From: Lichtheimia corymbifera B2541
Lineage: Eukaryota; Mucoromycota; Mucoromycetes; Mucorales; Lichtheimiaceae
Reading direction: 5' to 3'
Length of the DNA stretch: 64,000 bases
Assembly: GCA_000697475.1 (NCBI GenBank)
Contig: JNEU01000976.1
Coordinates: forward strand, 1-64,000
Part shown: positions 8,901 to 20,997 of the stretch, piece after piece
Layout: each line of letters starts with the position of its first letter
Numbering within the stretch: the first letter of the stretch is position 1
Program-made: the position numbers and the translations under genes
The notes under the pieces: generated by a model
What the model saw: the letters and a program-made list of their open reading frames with translations, nothing else
Databases searched by the model: none
What the model was told of the DNA's origin: nothing

Positions 8901-11900
8901 TTGTCATAGTATGAGTCTCAAGGTGTGGGTTATATTTTGACAACGCACGATCGTCTTTCGCACTATGTATCGGCCATCACACAACAACATCCTATTGAAT
9001 CAAAGCAAGTACCATTTCTTCTTATCCCGCAGTCGAGCTATTTTACTAACATTTCATAACGATGAATAGGTTTATTGAGCATATTGTCGACAATTTGAAT
9101 GCCGAAATTTCTTTGGGCACTGTGACCAACATTGATGAGGCTGTAACATGGCTCAGTTACAGTTACTTGTACGTGCGAATGAAAAAGAATCCTATGGTGT
9201 ATGGTATGGACCACTCTGAGCCTGCTGAGGATCCTCTGTTGGGACGCAAGCGACATGAGATTATTGTGCTAGCAGCTCGACGACTCGCCAAATGTCAAAT
9301 GATCATTTTCGATGAAACGACGGGTTACTTGACACCCAAAGACCTTGGTCGTATCGCATCCAACTTTTATATCCGACACACGAGTATCGAGATTTTCAAC
9401 GATTTCATGAAACCACGCATGACAGAGGCGGATGTGCTATCCATGATGAGTTTGAGCTCAGAGTTTGACAATATCAAATCGCGGGATAACGAACACAAGG
9501 AGTTGAAGGGCTTGCTTGACAATGCTTGTGCATGTGATATTCGAGTAAGTAGTAGCTTTTCTTGCCTCAATCCATCAAGAGTGACTTTCTTACATTTGTA
9601 TTTTAGGGAGGGCCTGATTCAACGCACGGCAAGGTCAATATTCTTTTACAATCTTACGTTTCCAATGCACGCATTGATGATTTCGCCCTGGTGTCAGATT
9701 GCGCGTATGTTGCACAAAATGCGGGTCGTATTGCACGTGCCTTGTTTGAGATTGCATTGAACCGCAATTGGGGTCCTACGGCGTATGTTTTGTTATCCAT
9801 CAACAAGGCCATTGAAAAACGCATGTGGACATTCCAGCATCCCTTGTATCAGATGGGTGTGCCAGTGGATATTATGCACAAGTTGGAAGCACGCACACAC
9901 CCAGTATCGATTGAAGAAATGCGTGATATGGAACCTGCTGAATTGGGTGAATTGGTACATCACAAGCGCATGGGTCCTCTATTAGCACGCAACGTGGATC
10001 ATTTCCCTTCGCTTATTTTGGATGCACGTATTGCACCCATTACTCGCAACGTGTTGAATGTGGAACTCAGTATCACGCCGGACTTTTTATGGAGCGACAA
10101 GGTGCATGGCATTGTAGAGCCATGGTGGATCTGGGCCGAGGATTCTGATAATGTCGAGATATATTATTCGGAATACTTTTTACTACACAAAAAGTCGTTT
10201 GGCGAGACCATCAAGATTGGATTCACGGTGCCTATTGTTGAACCACTTCCAGCACAAATTTATATCCGTGCCGTATCGGATCGATGGCTTGGTGCTGAAT
10301 CTGTACTTCCAGTATCATTCCAGCATTTGATTCTACCACAACTCAGCCCTCCCAACACGGATTTATTGGACTTGCAACCATTACCCATCACAGCACTCCA
10401 AGATGAGACGCTTGAAAATATTTGTGCACAGCGGTTCTCTCATTTCAATCCTGTGCAAACACAAATTTTCCATACATTGTACAACTCAGCCCATAACGCA
10501 TTGGTGGGTGCACCTACTGGTTCTGGTAAAACGGTAGCTGCTGAACTGGTCATGTGGTGGGCATTCCGCCAACATCCTGGTAGTAAAGTGGTGTACATTG
10601 CACCCATGAAGGCGTTGGTCAAAGAACGTGTGGGCGACTGGAACAAGCGATTGACTGGACCCATGGGCAAGAAACTGGTCGAATTGACAGGTGATGTTAC
10701 ACCCGACCTCAAGACAATTGAGTCTGCAGATATCATCATTACGACGCCAGAAAAGTGGGATGGTATCAGTCGTAGCTGGCAAACTCGTAGCTATGTCCGC
10801 AAAGTATCCTGTGTCATCATTGATGAAATTCATTTGTTGGGTGGTGATCGTGGCCCTATCTTGGAAGTGATCGTATCGCGTATGAATTACATCGGCTCAC
10901 AACTTGAACGCAAGATCCGTATTGTTGGCTTGTCCACGGCTTTGGCCAATGCACATGACTTGGCAGATTGGCTTGGTATCGAAAAAGTAGGCTTGTTCAA
11001 TTTCAGGCACTCTGTACGTCCGGTCCCTCTCGAGATTTACATTGACGGCTTCCCTGGCAAGCATTACTGTCCTCGTATGGCCACGATGAACAAACCAACC
11101 TATGCTGCTATCAAGACCCACTCACCCACACAGCCAGTGATTGTCTTTGTCTCCTCTCGTCGACAAACGCGTTTGACAGCACAAGATCTGATTGCATATT
11201 GTGGTATGGAGGATAATCCACGTCAATGGTTGCACATGGATGATATGGAGTTGGAACTGTTATTGGATCAAGTGCATGACGAGTCACTCAAGATGGCATT
11301 GGCCTTTGGTATCGGCTTGCATCATGCTGGTCTTACTGAGGAGGATCGCAAGCTGGTCGAGGAACTCTATCTCAAACTCAAGATTCAAATCCTTATTGCA
11401 ACAAGTACACTTGCTTGGGGTGTCAATTTGCCAGCTCATTTGGTCGTTATCAAGGGCACTGAGTACTACAACTACAAAGTGGGTCGATACGTGGATTATC
11501 CCATTACAGACGTGTTGCAAATGATGGGTCGTGCAGGTCGTCCCCAGTTTGATAGCACGGGTATTGCACGTGTATTTGTCCAGGACAGCAAAAAGAACTT
11601 TTTCAAAAAGTTCTTGCATGAACCGTTCCCTGTTGAATCGAGCTTGCACAAGTACATGGATGACCATATCAATGCAGAGATTGTGGCGGGCACCATCAAG
11701 ACCAAGCAGGATGCGATGGATTATCTCACATGGACCTACTTTTATCGTCGATTGCAGCAAAACCCCACTTATTATGGCTTGGATGATATGACACAAAAGG
11801 GTCTTGACACATTCCTTTCCAACATGATCAATGACGTGTGCAGTCGATTGGAAGCATCCGGTTGCTTGGAAGTTGATGAAGGATTTGATTTGATACCACT

Positions 11901-12985
11901 GATTTCAGCACGCATCGCATCATACTATTATCTTCGCCATCAAACGGTGCGTCATTTTGGCCAAAGCTTAACATCGCAATCCATGATGGACGATGTATTG
12001 GATATTATGGGCCATGCTCCCGAGTATGATGAATTGCCTGCTCGTTGCAATGAAGACTTGCTCAACCAGGAGATCGAAAAGTTTATCCCATACAAGGTGC
12101 GCGGATCTCGTGATTTCAAGAGTCCACATATCAAGGCCTATGTTCTTACCCAAGCCCATATCAGCCGTATTGAATTGCCTATCTCTGATTACATTACCGA
12201 TCAAATCACTGTTCTTGACTCATCCATTCGTTTCTGCCAGGTAAGAAAATATATAATGTGTACGTATACATTGTATTAACGGTGTACTCTAGGCTATGAT
12301 TGATGTGGCTGCTGATGCAGGTTACTTGACGACGACTTTGACGATCATGAATATGCTGCAATGTATCAAACAAGCTCGATGGCCTGAAGAATCCACCTTA
12401 TTGACACTGCCCAAGCTCAAACCCCGCATGTTGAATCATATCAAGCATCCCAGAAGCAAAAAGCCGCTCACATGCTTGGCCGAGTTGATGCAGTATTCCG
12501 ACAAGCAGATCCGTAGCATCTTTGAAAATGTCCCAGGCTTGTCTTCCAATGATCTCAATGAGATTCAGCGTGTGGTGGGACGTCTTCCCAACATGGATGT
12601 GACCACGACGATTGTATCCAAAAAGCCTTATTTGATTCCCGAGACCTCCTACAAGATTCAAGTGCAGCTCAGTCGCCGTGGCAACAAGCGTGGCACACAT
12701 GATGGCAAGGTGTATGCTCCTCAATTCCCCAAACCACAATATGAATCATGGTGGCTAGTGATGGGTGATCCAGAAACCGATGAGCTATTGGCACTTAAGC
12801 GTATCAGTATGCGTAATGGACCCAATGAGACACTGAGCAACAAGGCTACTTCCACCATCAACTTTGATACACCTGTGCATCTCGGTAAACACAAGTATGT
12901 CATGTATCTCATATGCGATGGATACCTTGGATTGGATCAGCAATTAGATATCGAATTTGAAACTCGAGTAGATTTAGATTCGTAA
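5907..12985 (+). CDS. slh1: Slh1/ASCC3-type dual-cassette Ski2-like RNA helicase
   Basis: Seventeen exons join into 2,054 codons: 5907-6117, 6180-6339, 6389-6489, 6548-6657, 6720-6873, 6933-7048, 7108-7335, 7390-7482, 7542-7758, 7812-7924, 7976-8068, 8124-8206, 8265-8853, 8910-9004, 9070-9544, 9607-12240, 12293-12985. Two complete helicase cassettes each carry their own Sec63 unit. Cassette 1 has Walker A APTGAGKT near residue 390 (split by an intron) and box II DEVH near 508. Cassette 2 has GAPTGSGKT near 1247 and DEIH near 1352. The wording around the motifs (ELTGDMQL, LNAEIALGT-like, LPITALQ) fits Slh1/ASCC3 rather than the spliceosomal Brr2. In yeast and man this helicase drives the RQT/ASC-1 complex that splits collided ribosomes in the cytosol. 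Two introns (7759-7811, 9005-9069) use GC donors. Confidence 0.93.
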
Positions 12986-13143
12986 TAATAAAAGGGTTCT
13001 CTCTTTTATGTGTGACACGTGCCACAATAACCATGCCAAGTGTTTGAAATCTTACTTTTATTCTCTCTCTTCCAAGACATGCTTGGCTAAATGAGTGACA
13101 TTACTCGAACCACTCTTGTTTTTACCCATTGCTTTTCTCCATC

Positions 13144-14688
13144 ATGTCGACCCTGATTCTCTTTTGCATTCTTGTTTTATTTCTGCTATGGCTATGCCAA
13201 GACTATCCTACGTGGCGACGAGAACGAGTCGACGGTAGCAGTAGTACTGAAAACGATACACCCACAGCAACAGCTACCGAAATATCATCATCCTCACCAT
13301 CATCATCCGCTGCATCCACGACGTCAAACAAGAAGAAGGAGGAGGATGGCAAAAGGCCTTCGTTTTCTTTAGCCCATTACATCCTAGCAACACCTTTGGC
13401 GGTAGTTTACATGGTGATACGATTAATTTTGGATGCATTACGGCATGCAATTTATTACACCTTATGGGGGATCGAAAAAGCAGCACCGCATGTGGATGAT
13501 TGGTTATTTGACAAGGTGACAGTATGGATTCCTGCCAAACTGGAACAATGGCAACAATGGTGGGATGATCATGGAAAGCGATACCTGCAAGCAGCACAAC
13601 ACTACACCAAAGATCGACTTTTACCGGCATTGATTCAAGGGGTGGAAAGAACTGTGGTTGCTCTTGTCTATGGTGGACGTGAAGCAGCACGGTTATGGGA
13701 ACAAATGACGTTGGCATGGCAACGATTTATGCAGCAACAGGACTGGCAACAATTGGCATCCGATGTTGTGGACCTCTTGACACCGATGGCTCTGCGTATA
13801 GCAAGGCTTGCTGTCATGATATATCATGGTACCCTTCGTATTGCCCAGTCACTCAAGCAAGATGCTCTATGGATATGGACCGTCGCTATCCCTTTTATCG
13901 TCAACAAGGTGGCTGCTTCTTCAAATACAGTACGACGTATCCTCGATTCTTGTTGCATAGCTGGTATTTGGATCATGGATCATATGGTGACGCCAATGTT
14001 ACGCACAATTCAACCTGGCATGATCAAGATGGCGGATATCATCCTTGGCATTGTACAATCACCCACCTTTATCCAACTACGACATGATTGCTATCGAGCA
14101 ATGGCAGTGCGCTTTGTATGGATCGTTATGGAAATTATGGTCATGGTACAAGATATGAGTTATTGCGTGGAATGGGTGGTAGTGCATACATTGGTACCTT
14201 TGGTCTCGTGTTACTTTGATGAAATCCAACCACGGCTCGCGCAAGTCTATCATCATATGGTCGCTTTATTGGTCCAACAAATACTCATTCCTATCTACCA
14301 ACGGCTGTGCCCTCTATGCATCACTCTATATACCTCCATTGCAAGACCAATTGCCAAGGTGATTCATCAAGCTACACAATATACAAGCAAATTAGTGTCA
14401 TTATTGGGACAGCGGGCTATTCAAATTACCCTACAAGGATTACAACACATGTGGCCTCTTGTATCTGCTACCAGCCAATGGCTCCAAAGACAGGCACCAT
14501 TTTTATACGACTTATTCGCATCTATTCATTTCAAGGTGGATTGGCCAAGTTTGGGACAAGATGTCATGGAGATGGGTCGTTGGATGGTAACACAGGCTGA
14601 AAATGTATTGGCATCGTTTGAACGTACCTTATCAGAATGGATCAAGGATCAATCTTTACCTGAAGATGATAAAGTCAAAGTTGAATAA
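13144..14688 (+). CDS. Unknown protein with N-terminal membrane anchor and amphipathic helices
   Basis: A single-exon frame of 514 codons. I chose the ATG at 13144 because it is the first in frame and opens directly into a strong hydrophobic segment (STLILFCILVLFLLWLC). A Ser/Thr/Lys-rich linker follows (about 30-70). The remaining ~440 residues are almost entirely helical, Trp- and Gln-rich and unusually hydrophobic, with repeated stretches such as WIPAKLEQWQQWW and LIQGVERTVVALVYGG, and no clear catalytic motif. The pattern suggests a protein lying along a membrane or lipid surface (ER, lipid droplet or mitochondrial outer membrane), but this is inference. I do not recognise the family. It lies 158 bp after slh1 and upstream of the uL13 gene. 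Confidence 0.7.
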   Translation: MSTLILFCILVLFLLWLCQDYPTWRRERVDGSSSTENDTPTATATEISSSSPSSSAASTTSNKKKEEDGKRPSFSLAHYILATPLAVVYMVIRLILDALRHAIYYTLWGIEKAAPHVDDWLFDKVTVWIPAKLEQWQQWWDDHGKRYLQAAQHYTKDRLLPALIQGVERTVVALVYGGREAARLWEQMTLAWQRFMQQQDWQQLASDVVDLLTPMALRIARLAVMIYHGTLRIAQSLKQDALWIWTVAIPFIVNKVAASSNTVRRILDSCCIAGIWIMDHMVTPMLRTIQPGMIKMADIILGIVQSPTFIQLRHDCYRAMAVRFVWIVMEIMVMVQDMSYCVEWVVVHTLVPLVSCYFDEIQPRLAQVYHHMVALLVQQILIPIYQRLCPLCITLYTSIARPIAKVIHQATQYTSKLVSLLGQRAIQITLQGLQHMWPLVSATSQWLQRQAPFLYDLFASIHFKVDWPSLGQDVMEMGRWMVTQAENVLASFERTLSEWIKDQSLPEDDKVKVE

Positions 14689-15017
14689 ATCGCCTATTTG
14701 TCTATGTGAACATAAACGTAGGGTAATAATGTGATGGCAGGATTATGGGGAGTCAAGTGGGAACAAGGTGTCTTTATTGTAATATAAACATGTGGATGGA
14801 GGAGGACAAGCAGGCTATGGCAAATTCCATCAACATCAATTTTGGTGCGTGCTTATAGCAAAATCAAACAGTGATTCATGCGGGTGCCCAAAGTCAGCTG
14901 GGTTGTCAGGAAGGATGGCAGGCTGGGACTAAGCCACAGTAAGGATGGGGCTAAGAATTTTCATACAACTTGATCAGTGGTCTCTCTCTCTCTCCTTTCA
15001 CCACCTATCGAACCGCC
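14689..15017 (+). promoter_or_regulatory. uL13 gene promoter with pyrimidine tract
   Basis: A 329 bp gap with no coding frame. Just before the uL13 ATG is a TCTCTCTCTCTCCTTTC run (about 14,981-14,999). Such CT tracts are common in fungal ribosomal-protein promoters and leaders. I see no clear TATA box. Confidence 0.4.
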
Positions 15018-15784
15018 ATGTCGACTTTTGAAAAGGTTAGCAGCATGACGTCCATCGACTATGACGCACGTATCCATTGCGACATGAACCAACATTAAAC
15101 ATATACATTCGTATACATTCAGGTTATTGTCATTGATGGCAAGGGTCACCTTCTTGGCCGTCTCGCCTCTATTGTCTCCAAGCAAGCCCTTAGTGGTCAA
15201 AAGGTCGTCGTTGTTCGTTGTGAAGAATTGAACGTTTCTGGCGAGTTTTTCCGCAACAAGCGTATGTAGAATCCAGCATTCGATGTTATGTGTGTGTGAG
15301 TGTTTCTAATGTCATATCCATCTATATAGTCAAGTACCACTCTTACTTGCACAAGCAGAACCGTGTCAATCCTCGTCGTGGTGGTCCTTTCCATTTCCGT
15401 GCTCCTTCTCGCATCTTGTACAAGGCCATCCGTGGTATGATCCCTCACAAGACCGCTCGTGGTGCTGCTGCTTTGGATCGTATCAAGCTCTTTGAAGGTG
15501 TCCCTGCTCCTTATGACAAGGTCAAGCGTATGGTCATCCCTGATGCTCTTCGTGTTCAACGCTTGAAGCCCGGTCGCAAGTACACCACCCTTGCCCGTAT
15601 CTCCAAGGAATATGGCTGGAAGTATCAAGATGTCGTTGCCAAGCTTGAAGACAAGCGCAAGGCCAAGGCTGCTGCTTACCATGAGCGCAAGGTCGCCCTT
15701 GCTGCCATTGAAAAGAAGGCCATCGCTTCCAAGGCTGATGCTGTCAAGGACATTAATGCCTCTCTCGCTGCTTTGGGTTATTAA
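15018..15784 (+). CDS. rpl16: 60S ribosomal protein uL13 (Rpl16/L13a)
   Basis: Three exons (15018-15035, 15123-15261, 15330-15784) give 203 residues, the usual fungal length (about 200). The protein matches uL13 throughout: an N-terminal [16 protein letters not shown], the [13 protein letters not shown] strand, then [15 protein letters not shown] and [11 protein letters not shown], which face rRNA, and a Lys/Ala-rich C-terminal helix. The first exon is only six codons, a typical layout for intron-bearing ribosomal-protein genes. Codon use is strongly biased towards C-ending and GGT/CGT codons, consistent with high expression. Confidence 0.97.
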
Positions 15785-16079
15785 ATGCATTAATTCTCCT
15801 CACCTTCATCATCCCGTTTACTTCCTTCTATCCCACAATACATGATTCATTCTCAAGTGTGTATTTACCATGTTTTACAAAATGTGTGTGTGTGTTTTTT
15901 ATTGTGTTTGTATGCTTGATATGTTGTTGTGCTTGCATTGGTGCTGCATGTGCATTTGAGTGCTTTGTGTGTGTGAGAGTAAAGTAGATAGATATCATAT
16001 AATATATAAATGTGGAGATAAAGAATGTGCTGGTGATAATGGCATGATATAATAAAACGGGTGGATTGGGTTGGGTTCT

Positions 16080-18645
16080 TCAAGAACGACGAATCTTTTG
16101 CTTGACACGGCTTAATTGAGAATCGACTTCATCCAACATTTCTTCAAGCTCTTCTTTACGTCTGCGTGACATGGGTCCTCCACCGGATAATGGGATCTTG
16201 CTATAATCGGATTGAAGCTATATTCCATTTGCATGTTAATCCCTGATACATGTTCTTCAAGCCCATGGATACATTCTTCTCCCCCCTCACCTTGCTCCGA
16301 TATACCTTTTCCTTTTCTTTGGTGAGTTTCATCAACTCACGATCCAATTCATTCACCTCCTCATAATAACGGGTGGGTTGTTTACGATGGGATGATACAT
16401 CGGATTCGCCGCTCGTCACTGAAGATTGTGGGGTATTGTATTGCTGTTGTTGTTGCTTGATAGGAATGGATGAAGTCGATGAACGAGTGGAAGGGCTGGG
16501 TGGTAAAGAACCTCGTTGTTGTTGATGTGTGGCGGTGGTGTCATCTTGGCTATACAATACAATAAGTACTCGTATCATCCATAAAAGGATCATGTATACT
16601 ATTACCCTTGCTGTTGGTGATTGAATGCTTGTGCTTTCATTAGTTGATCCATGGTTGACCGCAACAACGCGATTTGATCATGTGATTGTGCAAGCTCCGT
16701 CTACAAGATGTCAATGTTATCATCATTGGATCACAAAACAAATGATCACATACCTTGAGCCTATCGATTTCATGATCTTTTTCAGCGAGTTGACGGTCCT
16801 TCTCCTGGATGATATGCTCCTTTTCCTTTAATTCATGGTCTTGGTTCCTTAGAGCATTATCCTTTTGCTTCAAAGTCTCTTTGAGTGTGTCACGCTCCTC
16901 TTGGGCATCTTTTTGCAATTGCTATCATCCATGTATGAGCATCATGTATATCCATAGATGTACATTACATACCTCGATATCAGATTTCCATTGATCTACT
17001 TGATAGGATTTATCTCTATCCAATACAAAATAAGTTTTTCTCTTGGCCTCTTTCCCCCCTTGAACCATTGGTCCTCTCCCCCCCCCCACCAACTCCTTTG
17101 TGAAATCTTAACCCCCTTGCATGCTCCTCTCTCCCTTCTCTCTCTGTTCCTACCTGGCAGTATTGTTGCTCATTTTGAGTTTATCCATCAAAACATTCAA
17201 ATCTTCTTCACGAGTCTTGTTCTTTTCCTATAGTAGAATCAATGAGATCAATGTTGTTTCGATCTAGATCACCGGCCGGCTCTTACCTTTTCTTCCTCGT
17301 ATTTTTGTTGTAATGATTCTTTTTCTTCCATGAGATCATCTAGCATTTGACTAAAGTAATCCAAATCCTTAGCCACCGCTGCATATCAAAATCGGGTTAG
17401 CTCATCTCTTGTACGCCCAAACCACTCCCAACCTCCACCCCCCCCAAATGGCATTTACCTTCTTTTTGACCTTGAAGGACCTTGACAATGGATCGTTCTT
17501 TTTCCAAGTTTTGTAAAAGAGATTGAATGGTAGGTTGAGATTGTTCATCCGTTATAGTAGTAGTAGTTGTTGTCGCATTCTTTGTAGAATTGGCGAGACT
17601 ACTGGCACTTTGTTTCTTGTTGAGACTTTTGTTGGATGATTGAGATCGGATCTTGTTGTTGCCACCAACACCACCTGGGATTTGAGATGGTTTACGTAGT
17701 CTAGAAGAAGAGGTGGTCGGTGTTGGGCGAGGCGTAGAAGGTGATTGCTGTTGCTTGTTGGAAGCACTACTACTAGTGCTACTGGATGTGGTGGAAGAGG
17801 GTGTTGTACTTTTGATATTATTGTTGTTGTTTGATCCAGTAGCAGCGATGGCGGCTACAGCAGCTGCTTTAGATGCATTGGAATGATATCGAGGTCGAGC
17901 TAAACGTGAAGGTGTTGCTGATGAAGATGTCTTTGTGGGTGCCACTGAGGTTGATGATTTGTCGGTATTTGTTGGTTTGGGTGGCACAGGTGCTACATCA
18001 TGCGTTTGTTGTTGTTGTTGTTGCTGTTGCTGCTGCTTGTCCTCTTCTTCTTCTATAGATGTAAAATATCATCAGCTGTTATTCTATTCTACATGTTTCT
18101 TTCTATACATTACCTGGTTGTTCTGCCTGACTAGGAGGTGGTGTTACAGGTTTTTCTGGTGTGGCTAATCATCTATGATGAGTTGTCATTTCATATAAAA
18201 GAGAGAGAATGTGTGACACTTTACCAATATCCAATGACGGAGGTGGATCATTTTTAACAGCGGTGCTTAGACATGGCATGGATGGTTGATTCGTAGGTGC
18301 AGGACGCGCTCGTAAAGAGCCCATGCTTTGACGTTTATGCGGAAAGAATCCACTATACAAGCATATTAGTGCTTTGTTGAACAGGGAGAAGGGAAGAAGA
18401 AGAGCATTAGATCCCTTATCCTACCTTAGCCGTTTGCTCTTGACTGACTTGTCGTCGTCAGCGTCATTGCTAGGTGGTTGTTGTGTATGTTGCTCGGATA
18501 CTATTCAATGGTCAAGTCAGCCAATGGTCCTCATGAGCCAAGGTTGCTACTACTACTGCTACTACTACTGCGACTGACCTGCGGATGACTTTTTCCCCAG
18601 ACCCAACTTTTTCCAAAACTTTGGAGTGGAAGACTTGGAAGACAT
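16080..18645 (-). CDS. Ser/Thr/Gln-rich coiled-coil protein, probable cytoskeletal or scaffold role
   Basis: Twelve minus-strand exons (18645-18579, 18500-18425, 18352-18225, 18164-18114, 18052-17459, 17378-17287, 17227-17154, 17015-16973, 16921-16754, 16700-16606, 16549-16291, 16217-16080) give 594 residues. The first ~280 are disordered: a basic N-terminus with WKKLGLGKKS, a polyQ run and long Ser/Thr/Asn tracts. Residues ~290-460 form a continuous Lys/Glu/Gln coiled coil. The end has the pattern ELDRELMKLTKEKEKV, then PLSGGGPMSRRRKEELEEML, and a basic tail. That final motif loosely resembles the C-terminus of MPHOSPH9/enkurin-like cytoskeletal proteins, but I would not assign it on this basis. 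No enzyme motif is visible. Confidence 0.75.
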
Positions 18646-18954
18646 TGCGACAACAAGGAAGAGTCCAAAAGGACAATGAAAAGGAGCGATGAGAAAATGG
18701 GAATGAAGAAAAAGGAAAAAGAAAGTGATGGACAAAGAAGTGAATATGACAGTTGAACAAGGTAATGTGCCTCGCTTCCATCTTTATTTTTTCCTGCGGA
18801 GATAGTGCCTTTCTACCCCTCAAACCACGCGCTTGCATTTCATCCCGGGTTTTTATGGTGGGTGCAACATCATTGTTCTCTCTCTCTCTCTCTCTTTCTT
18901 TATATAATATAAACTTGTACTTTTTTCTTCAATGCAAAATGATGAAATCTCCAC
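18646..18954. other. Gap between two same-strand genes, no gene seen
   Basis: Holds the leader of the coiled-coil gene (minus strand) and the 3' end of the velvet gene, plus a TCTCTCTC tract near 18,875-18,895. Nothing else is supported. Confidence 0.5.
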
Positions 18955-20997
18955 TCAATTGGGAGTTTGACTATCTTGTGAATGAAATGGATCTGCTATG
19001 CTAGTAGTAGTCGTCGTCGTCGTCGATGAATTTCGTTTCCTACTAGTGCCTCGTGGTTTTGTATCGCTTCGAATTGGTATCTTGACGCCTTGTTTTGCAA
19101 AGCACTGGGACAATGCGGTGGGTGCTATCATCACAATCAATTTCCCTATTCTTTCCTCCTCTCTCATTGCTACTTACAAACAACACCTGGAAATGCCTTT
19201 GCTGTATAAGCTATAAACACATCCGAAAAAGCGGTTGTCACCACATTGCTGATGCTTTGAGTATTTACAGTATGCTGCTTGGGTGATGATGGTAATGAAG
19301 TTGATGATGCTGCTGTTGCTGCTGCAGTGGTGCTGGTGCTAATAGTAGTAGTGCTTGTGGTTGTTGTTGTAGTATTAGAGGAGTGTATCAATCTACATGG
19401 AGATGAGCGATTCGTCTTTCTTTTTTTTTCTAAATGAATCACTTACGAAGTTCCAATGTTCAACAAAGAAAATAAAAGACGGAATTTGCCTTCAGACCGT
19501 AAACTGAGATCATGGAATACATAAAAAATGCCAAACTCGCCATCCACGTTATAGAGTTTAGCTCCTGTGGCAACACAGGCACCCACGAGATTACGCATAG
19601 CAACGGAAGAAGAAGAAGAAGCATGACTTGCTGTAGCAGCCGCTGATGATGACGATGACGCAGAATAGACCATGTTGGCTGGTTTGGCCATATCTTGTTG
19701 CCAACAATCACAAAACACCACCAAAAAAGACGTATCAATATCACTAAAAGAGGCGTCAATAGGGATCGTTATCATCAGCATCACGACAAACCTATTACCG
19801 AGCTGGAATCAGGGTACCATCCAAAGTACGCACAATTAATTGCACAATGGGAGGTGGTGATATGGGTCGGCGATCCTTGTCACCAAATCCGCACATTCGC
19901 GCTCTTGAGGGTTGCTGCACCACTTTTAATTCAAATCTTAAAAAAGAAAATTAGAACCACACACGTGTACGTATATTACATGTACACACTTACTGAGCAT
20001 TCTGTAATTGGTCAGAGGAGATGATGGGCTCTTGCCTTGAATGCAAAGACTCGTTTTGAGGATCGTCCATCATGGCTGAAGGGGTTGTTGCTGGTGTGGG
20101 TGTGGGTGTTGTAGTTGTTGTTGTTGTTGTTGTTGTTGTTGTGGCTGTCCATGCTGTTGCATACGACAGAGAATGTAGTCCTGGTGACCATGAATCATCA
20201 TTTTGGGTTGCAATGCAGGAAGAATTACTGCTTCCTGGTGCCCTTGCCATCGAAACCAGTCGACCAAATAAGGCTTGTTCTTGACATTGTTGTTGCTGTT
20301 GTTCTTTTACGTATTCAAAATCTTCCAAAGCAACAGCGGCGGCGGCCTGCGCTACCATTGCTGCTTCTTGTTGCTGTTGCTGTTGCTGTTGTTGTTGTTC
20401 CATAGCTGCTGCTTGTTCGATGGCTGCTACTTGTTGCTGCCACATATGTTGTTGTTCGTTTGCTGCCAATGATGAGGATGCTCTGGAGGGTCCTGGAAGA
20501 GGTGTCAACGTAGGATCATACTGTTCTTGTTCATGTCGTCCTAAACAAACATTGACATACGTACTTAGGAAACTGGTTCCTTTATGATGATAATGATGAT
20601 TTTCGATGATCATGACAACGACGCGGTATATGTATATGTCTACCTTGTCAAGGCGCGTTCAACTGAACTTACCGGGCAAAAAGATCGGAACTGAAGAACC
20701 AGTAATCACTCCATCGTCAATATTCTCCCCCAAATAATATGGGTAAAAAGGCTGCTGCTGTTGTTGTTGTTGTTGAGTAGTCGTGTCTATCAAATACTGA
20801 TGATGGTGCATATTACTACCACCATCTTGTGTTGCAGTCATAAAAGTTGGCATCGGCTCATCGTCCAAAAGACGCTGTTGTTGCTGTTGTTGTTGATACT
20901 GCGTAGAAAGATCATGATAGGGACTACGTGTTTGCTCAGTTGTTGACTTTGATGAATCATCTTGTTGATATTCGCCCGTCCCACCAGACGGCAACAT
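18955..20997 (-). CDS. Velvet-domain transcription regulator (VelB-like)
   Basis: Six minus-strand exons (20997-20673, 20540-19994, 19936-19799, 19743-19447, 19392-19178, 19124-18955) give 563 residues. Residues 1-290 are polyQ-, His- and Thr-rich and disordered. From about 300 the velvet fold begins with RARMCGFGDKDRRPISPPP, continues with IDTSFLVVFCDCW, NLVGACVATGAKLY and FHDLSLRSEGKFRL, and ends with AKAFPGVVSPTALSQCF and KQGVKIPIR, all family hallmarks. Two low-complexity inserts (Ser/Ala and Thr/Ala) interrupt the domain. An internal disordered insert is a trait of VelB among ascomycete velvets, hence the tentative subfamily call. Velvet proteins dimerise, bind DNA in the nucleus and control sporulation, light response and secondary metabolism. 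VosA- or VelC-like assignment remains possible. Confidence 0.9.

Noticed and set aside
11284..11796. 170-codon minus-strand ORF in slh1
   Set aside because: Antisense to the conserved second helicase cassette.
15197..15790. 197-codon minus-strand ORF opposite uL13
   Set aside because: Shadow of a strongly biased ribosomal-protein gene and runs through its intron.
20072..20405. Poly-Val/poly-Leu plus-strand ORFs
   Set aside because: Products of CAA/ACA repeats encoding polyQ and polyT in the velvet gene on the other strand.
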